From NCBI GenBank assembly GCA_030693105.1, contig JAUYBK010000019.1, forward strand, positions 1 to 11,044: a stretch of DNA of 11,044 nucleotides, in the 5' to 3' direction. Both the position numbers and the translations under genes were made by a program. Shown here piece after piece: positions 1 through 6,049 of the stretch (position 1 is its first letter; every line of letters begins with the position of its first letter). Below the pieces are notes generated by a model. That model searched no databases. It saw only the letters and a list, made by a program, of their open reading frames with translations, and was not told the DNA's origin. The DNA comes from Methanobacteriaceae archaeon. GTDB taxonomy: Archaea > Methanobacteriota > Methanobacteria > Methanobacteriales > Methanobacteriaceae.

Positions 1-1
1 T

Positions 2-913
2 AAAAGGTCCCTTAAATCAGTAAAGACCCTGCCCAATGAGGGTAAAATACAGTACCAGTTCTTTTTAAATGAGGACCAAGAGTCGGCTACCAAAGCCCTG
101 GAAGTAAAATCAACACAAATAGACTATAATCCGCCCCTGGAGGACTATTTGGATCTGGACGAGGATAAAGACCTCTTACACCAGGACATTAACACTTTAG
201 ACTCCTTCCAACCCGAACTATTCCAGCTGTGCCAGGAGCTGGGTAAAAGGATCGCCACCCTCCGCAGTCGTAGGATGCGCAAAAGTAAGAAAATGCGTCC
301 AGATGTCCGTAGGACTATTCGTAAAAATCTTCAAAACGGTGGGACTTTGCTGGAGCTGGTAAAGAACCGTCCCCCCATTAAAAACAGCCACTACTATTTT
401 CTGTGCGACGTGAGCGGTTCCTGCGACTGGATAAGTAACTGGTTCTTCTGCCTAGTCTACGCAGCCCAGTTTTCCTTCCGACGGATCCGGGTTTTTGACT
501 TTGACCATAAAATAGTGGAAACCACGTCGGCCCTGGGAGAATCTGAACTGCTGGATGCTTTTTCCATGGTACGGGATATTCGGCAGAAGAATTTGATGAT
601 CCACGGCACTTCCAACATGTACCACGCCTTTAAGGCCTTTGAAAAGAAGGTGGTCTTGAACCGGAGGTCCAATGTTATATTACTCACTGACTGTCGAGAC
701 TGGGCCGGACCCCATGAAGATGGTAAGCCCAGGAGTGCATCTTTAATTGAAAAGATGAACCGCCAGGCCCGGAGGGTTATTATTTTCAACCCAGAAGAGG
801 AGAAGAAATGGGACGTGGTGGATAGTTGCGTCTCGGAGTACCGGGACGCCGGGGCCCAGGTGCATGAAGTCCGTAATCTGGAACATTTGGCCAAGCTAGT
901 TAGTTTGATATGA
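2..913 (+). CDS. CoxE-like VWA-domain protein, 5' end cut by window
   Basis: The frame is open from base 2 to the TGA at 911-913 (303 visible residues). The TTG at 149 lies inside the gene and is not a convincing start. The C-terminal half is a von Willebrand A domain of the CoxE type. The metal-ion-dependent adhesion site (MIDAS) is complete: DVSGS at visible residues 136-140 (bases 407-421), Thr203 in GTSN and Asp230 in LLTD. Ahead of it is a basic Arg-rich stretch with an RRTIRKN motif and a GG, as is usual in CoxE proteins. The FNPEE motif and the final LEHLAKLV also fit. Known CoxE/VWA proteins work with MoxR-type AAA+ ATPases in metal insertion or chaperone-like remodelling, and such a partner could lie just upstream of the window (inference). 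The substrate is unknown. The protein looks soluble, with no membrane segment. Family call secure; role not. Confidence 0.85.
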   Translation, partial: KRSLKSVKTLPNEGKIQYQFFLNEDQESATKALEVKSTQIDYNPPLEDYLDLDEDKDLLHQDINTLDSFQPELFQLCQELGKRIATLRSRRMRKSKKMRPDVRRTIRKNLQNGGTLLELVKNRPPIKNSHYYFLCDVSGSCDWISNWFFCLVYAAQFSFRRIRVFDFDHKIVETTSALGESELLDAFSMVRDIRQKNLMIHGTSNMYHAFKAFEKKVVLNRRSNVILLTDCRDWAGPHEDGKPRSASLIEKMNRQARRVIIFNPEEEKKWDVVDSCVSEYRDAGAQVHEVRNLEHLAKLVSLI

Positions 914-927
914 TCCACTGGAAATGA

Positions 928-952
928 TTCCCCCTAATTCCTTCCCCCTAAT
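928..952. repeat. 11-bp direct repeat upstream of the ZIP gene
   Basis: TTCCCCCTAAT occurs exactly at 928-938 and again at 942-952, a 14-base period. It lies in the 113-base gap between the VWA gene and the ZIP transporter gene. C-rich tracts of this kind stand out in otherwise AT-rich spacer DNA. It could be a tandem operator or a processing signal, or it could be chance. No regulator is identified. Confidence 0.5.
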
Positions 953-1026
953 ACAGCTGAATTTAAACTTCTTTAATAGAGGGTCTTAAACAAAACCAAT
1001 ACTTTATTAGGCATTCCTAACTATTT

Positions 1027-1845
1027 ATGATCATGAGCGATGGTTCCCTTTTGAGCAACCCCCTGGTACAGGTACTCCTGGCCACCAGTTTTACCTGGTT
1101 CATGACTGGTTTAGGTGCAGCCACCGTTTTTCTAACCAGAAAAGTAGGAAAACGCATCTTAGCTTCTTCTTTGGGCTTTGCAGCCGGGGTCATGATTTCA
1201 GTAAGCTTTTTCTCTTTGCTTTTGCCGGCATCCACCAATTACTTCTCACCCGGGGTCCCCACCTGGTTCCCAGTTACCTTAGGCTTTCTTTTAGGAGCAG
1301 TTTTTTTGGGACTAAGCGACCGGATCTTACCCCATGTTCACCCGGGATACCCCATTGACGAAGCAGAAGGTATTCAAACCACCTGGAAGCGCAACCGGCT
1401 TTTGATAGTGGCCATGGTATTACACCACATACCCGAAGGGTTAGCAATTGGAGTAGCCTTCGCTGCTTCGGCTTTAACCTATAACCCAGCTTCTCTGGTG
1501 GCAGCGATAACTCTAGCCCTAGGAATGGGTATCCACAATTTCCCGGAGGGAATGGCCGTGGCCCTGCCTTTAAGGGCTGAGGGAAAATCACCATTTAAAA
1601 GTTTCTGGTACGGCCAGCTTTCAGGAATGTTCCCACCATTATCTGCCTTATTGGGTTTTGTATTAGTAGCTTTCTTCAATCCTCTACTACCCTATGCATT
1701 GGGTTTTGCAGCCGGAGCCATGATCTACGTGGCAGTAGAAGAATTAATACCCGAATGTCAGCGGGGAACCCACACCGACTTGGCCACCATGTCTCTAATC
1801 CTGGGATTCTCCCTGATGATGGTGCTGAATATAGGGCTGGTTTGA
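1027..1845 (+). CDS. ZIP-family divalent metal transporter (GufA/ZupT-like)
   Basis: A 272-residue polytopic membrane protein with about eight hydrophobic segments. The two ZIP signature helices are intact: HHIPEGLAIG at residues 133-142 and HNFPEGMAVAL at 170-180. Their His and Glu residues form the binuclear metal site in ZIP proteins. A third conserved element, EELIPE (238-243), follows in the late helix. A His-containing loop (LPHVHPG, 101-107) lies between early helices, as is common in the family. The expected role is import of Zn2+, Fe2+ or related divalent cations across the cytoplasmic membrane; specificity cannot be read from sequence. Start: ATG at 1027 or the in-frame ATG at 1033; neither has a clear Shine-Dalgarno site. 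It converges on the phosphoesterase gene across a 25-base AT-rich spacer. A second, divergent ZIP-type gene lies at 9338. Confidence 0.88.
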   Translation: MIMSDGSLLSNPLVQVLLATSFTWFMTGLGAATVFLTRKVGKRILASSLGFAAGVMISVSFFSLLLPASTNYFSPGVPTWFPVTLGFLLGAVFLGLSDRILPHVHPGYPIDEAEGIQTTWKRNRLLIVAMVLHHIPEGLAIGVAFAASALTYNPASLVAAITLALGMGIHNFPEGMAVALPLRAEGKSPFKSFWYGQLSGMFPPLSALLGFVLVAFFNPLLPYALGFAAGAMIYVAVEELIPECQRGTHTDLATMSLILGFSLMMVLNIGLV

Positions 1846-1870
1846 ATTAAAATTAAAAAATAACTTATCT

Positions 1871-2644
1871 TCACTTGAAGTATTTAACCATGGATTCCAG
1901 ATCTTTACCCTTAATGATTTCCTTTTGCAAGTCCAACTGTAAATAGGCCTTTTTACCCTTGCCAAAGCTGGATGAGAGTACTAGCAGGTTGCCTTTAAGT
2001 TTATAACCATTAACCGAAGTATGTCCCACCACCATGGCCCGGCATCCCACCTTATCCAGAAAATTGTCCACATCCTTCTGGTTAATATCGGTATAACGAC
2101 TCCATAACAGTTCATATAAGGGTTGGTTATTTATGTAACCGTTTTTGGTGAGGTTTATGATGTCATCCAAATTATATACAGCTTTAGGTGGCCCGGCATG
2201 ACTTATAAATACCTGGTTGGCAGTTTTAACTGCAACCGGCAGGGTCTGGAAGAAATTAATGTATTCTTCTAATTTTTCTTCCCAGTTGTAGGGGAAGTTC
2301 CTCTTTAGAATTTGTTCAAAGTTAACGTTTTGATTGACTCCCCCCTTGAAGATTAGTATTTTGGTAAGGGTGGCCCATTCATGGTTTCCCAGTAGGGGGT
2401 GAAAATTGTCATATTTATTACGGAAATACAGAACCTCCTCTAAGATTTCGATGGAATGGTCATTTTCACGGCCCATGGCATGGATGAAATCTCCAGTAAG
2501 GACCAGATGACACTTTCTATTGAAGCATTTCCCCCAGAGGGTCATAATCTTTATAAAATCATCTAAATTGCCATGTAGATCTGTGATCACCATGGCCCGG
2601 CCCCGGCGAGGTAAGGTGACCAGGTCCCCCTTCACATATTTCAT
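1871..2644 (-). CDS. PPP-like metallophosphoesterase (predicted Ser/Thr-type protein phosphatase)
   Basis: A 257-residue calcineurin-like phosphoesterase with all dimetal motifs in order (numbered from the ATG at 2642-2644): TDLHGN (Asp22, His24), LTGDFIH (Asp52), LLGNHE (Asn87, His88), ISHAGPP (His149) and VVGHTS (His208). GNHE rather than GNHD, together with an HAG motif, resembles the PPP protein-phosphatase/ApaH branch; the usual VDRG is replaced by IHAMG. It is cytosolic, with no signal or membrane segment. The frame stays open upstream to an ATG at 2731, but a TATA-like block at 2666-2676 would put transcription start at about 2645. I therefore prefer 2644 (or 2650), giving a leaderless message. 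It is divergent from the FHA gene at 2776, so a role in removing phosphate from FHA ligands is possible (inference). A nucleotide or small-molecule phosphatase is the alternative. Confidence 0.85.
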   Translation of the reverse strand: MKYVKGDLVTLPRRGRAMVITDLHGNLDDFIKIMTLWGKCFNRKCHLVLTGDFIHAMGRENDHSIEILEEVLYFRNKYDNFHPLLGNHEWATLTKILIFKGGVNQNVNFEQILKRNFPYNWEEKLEEYINFFQTLPVAVKTANQVFISHAGPPKAVYNLDDIINLTKNGYINNQPLYELLWSRYTDINQKDVDNFLDKVGCRAMVVGHTSVNGYKLKGNLLVLSSSFGKGKKAYLQLDLQKEIIKGKDLESMVKYFK

Positions 2645-2665
2645 AATCATAATAATCTGTTTTTT

Positions 2666-2676
2666 ACTATATAATG
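2666..2676 (-). promoter_or_regulatory. Putative TATA box of the metallophosphoesterase gene
   Basis: On the minus strand this reads CATTATATAGT. Its centre is about 21-27 bases before the ATGs at 2650 and 2644. That is the distance expected between an archaeal TATA box and the transcription start, so the message would be leaderless. No Shine-Dalgarno site lies in between, which agrees. Confidence 0.5.
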
Positions 2677-2775
2677 TTAGTGGGTACCTACTAGAATCCC
2701 ATGCTACTATTATTATAGACCCTTGACCCAAATAAGTAAGTAAGCAATGGTAGGATCATAAGGGGGTCAACATAA

Positions 2776-3333
2776 TTGGACCGAAAGAAGTTGGAAGGGG
2801 TTCGACAGTGGTCAGGATTGATTATGATCATCTTACTTAGTGTAATTCTATTTTTAGGGATATTTCAAAGGGATAAAGTACCCCAGTGGCTTAGATACGA
2901 GTGGGTGGAGATTATTCCTGCTTTTTTATTGGCCATCATTGCGGGACTGGCCACCGAGTATATCTTCCGGAGGTATTCAACTAAATCCCGGTTTTCCAAG
3001 ACCACCATGGTTGTGAAGCCCCGTAAAATGCTGGCCCGACTGACCCTCCCCGATGGTAAGCACCTGAACATCAGCAAATATAACCGCGTCTTCGGCCGGG
3101 AAGATTTTTTAGGACTCTTAGTCCATGAAAAGCTGCTCTACATCGGAAAGGAACACTTTAAAATGACCCGTATGGACGATGGATTTTACATCGAGGATCT
3201 GGACACCAAAAACGGGACCTGGGTCAATGGTGAGAATATCAAGGGCCTGAGAAAGATAAAGTTAAGACACCATGATGAGATCGATGTGGCCCATGCTCTA
3301 ACTATTGAATATCAAGAGGAAGATAAAATTTAG
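2776..3333 (+). CDS. Membrane-anchored FHA-domain protein, copy 1
   Basis: A 185-residue protein with two N-terminal membrane helices (about 14-31 and 44-60), a basic RRYSTKSR segment (65-72) that suggests a cytoplasmic C-terminus, and an FHA domain (about 85-180). FHA landmarks are FGRED (106-110), GKEHF (124-128) where SRxH is usual, and KNGTWVNG (145-152). FHA domains normally bind phosphothreonine peptides; the usual Ser of SRxH is Gly here. Start: TTG at 2776, preceded by AGGGGGT at about 2761-2767. The first in-frame ATG (2824) would remove the segment before helix 1 and trim the helix, and aligns worse with the paralogue. The channel-like gene starts 21 bases downstream, so the two are probably co-transcribed. 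The paralogue at 4547 shares about 57-59% identity in both the membrane and FHA halves by hand alignment. Confidence 0.85.
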   Translation: MDRKKLEGVRQWSGLIMIILLSVILFLGIFQRDKVPQWLRYEWVEIIPAFLLAIIAGLATEYIFRRYSTKSRFSKTTMVVKPRKMLARLTLPDGKHLNISKYNRVFGREDFLGLLVHEKLLYIGKEHFKMTRMDDGFYIEDLDTKNGTWVNGENIKGLRKIKLRHHDEIDVAHALTIEYQEEDKI

Positions 3334-3354
3334 AACCATTACCAGGTAGATAAA

Positions 3355-4431
3355 ATGCAATGTAAGTTTGCAGGCTGTGATTCAGACCCCTATGAAGACC
3401 AAGAATACTGCATCCTACATTTAGACTTACCTGGTAAGGGTTCCGAACTGGAATTAATAAAAGATTTAAAGGAAAAAGAAGTTGAAAGAAAGATAGAAAG
3501 TGGGGATTTGAATTTTAAGGGGGCCAAATTTTTTGATGCCAACTTCAGCGGGATGCACATCCCTGGCGACTTGATACTGACCCAATCTACTGTTTTAAAC
3601 GATTTTCACTGCCTTGACTCTGAAATAGATGGTGGTATCTGGTTTGACCAGGGGACAGTGGCGGGACATGCCATCTTCGAATCTTCCCTTATCCGGGGGA
3701 GCATCTCCTTTTTTAAGGGTAAAGTGGGAGGTAACATCTCCTTTGACCATGCCCAGGTGGATAAATACGTCTGGTTTGAGGGGGTAACCGTGGAGGGGGA
3801 AGCATCATTCAACCAATGTCACCTGGGGGGAAGTATCTCCTTTAATAACGCCACCATTGACGAGAATATCTCCTTTTACGGATCAATTATAGAGGGGAAC
3901 GCCTGGTTTGAGAGAGCATATCTGGGAGGTAACACCTGGTTCGACCTGGCAGAAATTAAAGGGGCACTGTGTTTTAAGGATTGCAAATTCAAGTACATCA
4001 AAAGCCAGGAAAAGGCCTGCAGAAGTGCTAAGATACTATGGGAACGATTAGGCGATCGTGGGAAGGCAGACTACCATTTCTACCGGGAGATGGAAGCCAA
4101 GAGAAAACAAAAATCATTCCTGCACCGCCACCTGGAATTAATCGTTCAGTACCCATTTGGATACGGTGTTCGCCCCCTCCGATTGATTTTAACCTTTTTA
4201 GGAATCATCATGTTCTTTGCCCTCGTCTTCTGGAAGATTGAGGATAACTATTCACCTGATACTTTAATGGATAAATTGAGGTTCAGTTTCCTCACCATGC
4301 TCATACCCGCCTACGGGGTGATCAACGCTAAAACTGGAATTTATGGGTGGCTGACAATATTTGAGGCCTTTATCGGGGCCTTCACCTGGCCCACCTTCAT
4401 GGTGATCTTCGCCCGGAAGTACATGCGGTGA
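3355..4431 (+). CDS. Zinc-knuckle/11-residue-repeat protein with a C-terminal ion-channel-like membrane domain
   Basis: A 358-residue protein in four parts. (1) An N-terminal possible zinc knuckle: Cys3, Cys8, Cys19, His22. (2) A beta-solenoid-like repeat with exact 11-residue period (about 71-207), related in look to proteins annotated as pentapeptide-repeat. (3) A charged linker with YREMEAKRKQK (243-253). (4) A membrane domain: helix about 277-294, a short amphipathic segment SFLTMLIPAYG (311-321), then a helix about 331-353 ending in RKYMR. The helix/re-entrant loop/helix layout resembles two-helix K+ channels (Ion_trans_2). Where TVGYG would be expected only PAYG is present, so ion conduction is unproven. 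Start ATG has AGGTAG at 3344-3349; stop TGA is followed directly by in-frame TAA. It sits between two paralogous FHA membrane proteins, suggesting a shared complex (inference). Known proteins combine such repeats with channel-like tails; their function is unclear. Confidence 0.75.
   Translation: MQCKFAGCDSDPYEDQEYCILHLDLPGKGSELELIKDLKEKEVERKIESGDLNFKGAKFFDANFSGMHIPGDLILTQSTVLNDFHCLDSEIDGGIWFDQGTVAGHAIFESSLIRGSISFFKGKVGGNISFDHAQVDKYVWFEGVTVEGEASFNQCHLGGSISFNNATIDENISFYGSIIEGNAWFERAYLGGNTWFDLAEIKGALCFKDCKFKYIKSQEKACRSAKILWERLGDRGKADYHFYREMEAKRKQKSFLHRHLELIVQYPFGYGVRPLRLILTFLGIIMFFALVFWKIEDNYSPDTLMDKLRFSFLTMLIPAYGVINAKTGIYGWLTIFEAFIGAFTWPTFMVIFARKYMR
3565..3975 (+). repeat. In-frame 33-bp (11-residue) coding repeat
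   Basis: Inside the channel-like protein, the end residue of each unit falls at 75, 86, 97, 108, 119, 130, 141, 152, 163, 174, 185, 196 and 207. It is Phe from 97 onward, with no insertion or deletion. The unit is roughly xxxx-[VIL]-x-G-xxx-F, for example ESSLIRGSISF and ERAYLGGNTWF. The first two units are degenerate (Leu75, Cys86). At DNA level the copies have diverged, so this is an old protein repeat rather than a recent tandem expansion. A regular beta-solenoid is the likely fold (inference). Confidence 0.85.
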
Positions 4432-4462
4432 TAATGTCTAAAATATCAAATGAATCGAAGTA

Positions 4463-4479
4463 TTAATGACATTCATTAA
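4463..4479. repeat. Short inverted repeat after the channel-like gene
   Basis: TTAATG (4463-4468) and CATTAA (4474-4479) form a perfect 6-base inverted repeat with a 5-base spacer, within the 115-base AT-rich gap before the second FHA gene. An A-run and then T-rich DNA follow. It could be an operator or a weak hairpin near the end of the upstream transcript. AT-rich DNA produces such short palindromes easily. Confidence 0.3.
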
Positions 4480-4520
4480 AAAAAATGGCATATTTTATTA
4501 TTGGTTAGTGTTAAAATATG

Positions 4521-4529
4521 CATATAAAA
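4521..4529 (+). promoter_or_regulatory. Putative TATA box of the second FHA gene
   Basis: CATATAAAA lies about 22-26 bases before the ATG at 4547, with no Shine-Dalgarno site in between. This is the layout of a leaderless archaeal transcript. It suggests copy 2 can be transcribed separately from the FHA1/channel pair. Confidence 0.5.
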
Positions 4530-4546
4530 ATTTATGATATAAAAAA

Positions 4547-5089
4547 ATGACAGGCCCCAGAATAATAATATTCATTGTTGCCGTTTTCGCGGTGATCGTT
4601 TTAGTTTTGGCTATGTTCCAAAATGAAAGTGTAAGTAAGTGGTTTAGATACGAGTGGCTGGACCTTTTTTACGCTTTTATAGCAGCCATTATCGCTGGAT
4701 TATTAATAGAATTTCTGTACCGGAGATACTCCTCCAAGTCAAGAATACTGCAGACTACCATGACTCCTCCTTCAGAATCATCAAAATTCATGGCAAAATT
4801 GGTTTTGAAGGAAAATCAGGAAATCTTGATAAAAGAGTACGAAAGAACCTTTGGGAGAACAGATTTCATTGAAATTGCACCTACTGATGATTTACTGTTT
4901 ATCGGCAAAGAACACTTCCAAATCACCAGAGATGATTATTGTTTCTACATTGAAGATTTGAACACCAAAAATGGGACCAGTTTAAATGGGGAAGACATTT
5001 CTGGTCAAGGAAAACGAAAACTAACCGACGGCGATGAAATATTAGTGGCTAAAACTTTAGACATTAAGTACTTTGAAGAAAAAGAATAG
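4547..5089 (+). CDS. Membrane-anchored FHA-domain protein, copy 2
   Basis: A 180-residue paralogue of the protein at 2776, with the same plan: two N-terminal membrane helices (about 5-23 and 38-57), a basic RRYSSKSR stretch (59-66) and an FHA domain (about 80-176). Landmarks are FGRTD (102-106), GKEHF (120-124) and KNGTSLNG (141-148). As in copy 1, the SRxH position reads GKEH. The segment RYEW between the helices and the AIIAGL core of helix 2 are identical in both copies. The linker between helix 2 and the FHA domain is the least conserved part. The gene looks more AT-rich than copy 1 in sampled stretches and has its own leaderless-type promoter, so the two copies may be differently expressed. 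It converges on nucS across 41 bases. A membrane phosphothreonine reader or a protein-interaction module is inferred from the domain only. Confidence 0.85.
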   Translation: MTGPRIIIFIVAVFAVIVLVLAMFQNESVSKWFRYEWLDLFYAFIAAIIAGLLIEFLYRRYSSKSRILQTTMTPPSESSKFMAKLVLKENQEILIKEYERTFGRTDFIEIAPTDDLLFIGKEHFQITRDDYCFYIEDLNTKNGTSLNGEDISGQGKRKLTDGDEILVAKTLDIKYFEEKE

Positions 5090-5130
5090 ATGAGATTATT
5101 AAATCCCATTATATATAACAAATTCTATTT

Positions 5131-5904
5131 TTACTTATTATCTTTATATTCTGTATTGAAATGCTTCAAGGTAACCATACTCTTTTCTTTAAGCTCCCTA
5201 GGCGCCTCCACGGCCTTGAACTCCATATTCATTTCTTCCAGGAGTTCCCGGGCATCATCAGTTAGAGATGGAGCAACCAGCACACCCCGGACATGTTCTT
5301 TATGGTCAGAAAAACAGTCCACGTACCTTCTTAACTGTTTAACCGCATTAACCCCTGCTTTTCGGCTTTTGAGTTCTATTATAATTAAATTCCCATCCCG
5401 GTCCTTGCCCATAATGTCGATGTATCCCTGGGGAGTGTGGTACTCCCTGGAGGTGGCTCGAAAGCCGGGTTCAATAACTTCCGGACGCTGATAGATCAGG
5501 TCCCCCAAGTCGGCTTCGTAACCGGCCAGCTCCAGGTCCTTAAAATCTTCTCCAAGGTAGTACGAGATCTGATAGCACCGGTGTATCTCCACTTCCAGGG
5601 TCTCAGCCGGGTTCAAACGCATACCCTTCAGGTATACCAATCCATTTTTATGTTCCACCGCTACTTTGGTCTTGGCGGGCTGCCAGTTCACTGGCTCCAG
5701 GTTGCGGTCCTGGTGGATAATGAAGGCCCCGTCTGATTTCATCAGTAGGGTCCGGTCTCCCAGTCCCAGTCGGCTGGTGGCCCGACCTTCGTAGAAGACC
5801 TTACAGGAGGCTATGATGGTGATGAAAGCCCTTTTAGAAAGGCCTTTAATTAGTAACTGGGATAGTCGCTGGTTATCCGGGTTGTTCTCAGTGAAAAGTT
5901 TCAT
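5131..5904 (-). CDS. nucS: Endonuclease NucS/EndoMS (mismatch-specific)
   Basis: A 257-residue protein matching archaeal NucS. The N-terminal beta domain carries the DNA/mismatch-binding motif YEGRATSRLGLGDR (residues 38-51). The C-terminal RecB-like nuclease domain has Glu145 (VIEPGF), Asp163 (GYIDIMG), Glu177 and Lys179 (IIELKSRKAG) and Gln190 (KQLRRY), all expected catalytic positions. Known archaeal NucS/EndoMS cuts both strands at mismatches and interacts with PCNA. The tail segment SMVTLKHF (242-249) looks like a degenerate PCNA-interaction motif (inference). Start: ATG at 5904. The frame extends to a GTG at 5940, but a TATA-like block at 5951-5960 would place transcription start near 5930, favouring the ATG. 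It is divergent from the M48 protease gene. Confidence 0.93.
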   Translation of the reverse strand: MKLFTENNPDNQRLSQLLIKGLSKRAFITIIASCKVFYEGRATSRLGLGDRTLLMKSDGAFIIHQDRNLEPVNWQPAKTKVAVEHKNGLVYLKGMRLNPAETLEVEIHRCYQISYYLGEDFKDLELAGYEADLGDLIYQRPEVIEPGFRATSREYHTPQGYIDIMGKDRDGNLIIIELKSRKAGVNAVKQLRRYVDCFSDHKEHVRGVLVAPSLTDDARELLEEMNMEFKAVEAPRELKEKSMVTLKHFNTEYKDNK

Positions 5905-5950
5905 AGGATGAGTTCTATCCGGATAATAGAAATATCTCACGGTTTTATTA

Positions 5951-5960
5951 ATTATTTAAA
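5951..5960 (-). promoter_or_regulatory. Putative TATA box of nucS
   Basis: The minus strand reads TTTAAATAAT here, centred about 50 bases before the ATG at 5904. With an archaeal spacing of about 26 bases, transcription would begin near 5930 and leave a leader of about 25 bases. Confidence 0.4.
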
Positions 5961-5980
5961 TTTTGTTCATAATTTTCAGG

Positions 5981-5990
5981 TTTTAAATAA
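5981..5990 (+). promoter_or_regulatory. Putative TATA box of the M48 protease gene
   Basis: TTTTAAATAA sits about 60-70 bases before the ATG at 6050. A start near 6012 would leave a leader that includes the good ribosome binding site AGGAG at 6039-6043. A second AT-rich block at 6016-6028 is too close to that site to be the main box. Confidence 0.35.
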
Positions 5991-6049
5991 ATGGCGACAC
6001 ATAATCAATACTAAGAAAAATAAATATTCTTCATTATCAGGAGTAAAAC

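Noticed and set aside
457..918. Long minus-strand open frame opposite the VWA gene
   Set aside because: It lies fully antisense to a clear CoxE/VWA domain and its translation is low-complexity Ser/Arg-rich with no family resemblance.
2733..2744. TAAGTAAGTAAG tandem tetranucleotide ahead of FHA1
   Set aside because: Only about three units in AT-rich spacer; too short to support a phase-variation or operator claim.
3565..3975. The 33-bp periodicity as a possible CRISPR or recent tandem array
   Set aside because: The periodicity is at protein level only; the DNA copies are diverged and in frame within one gene, with no repeat/spacer structure.
5090..5491. Plus-strand open frame starting right after the second FHA gene
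   Set aside because: It is antisense to the NucS nuclease domain; translation is Ser/Leu-rich and shows no motif. The NucS reading is unambiguous.
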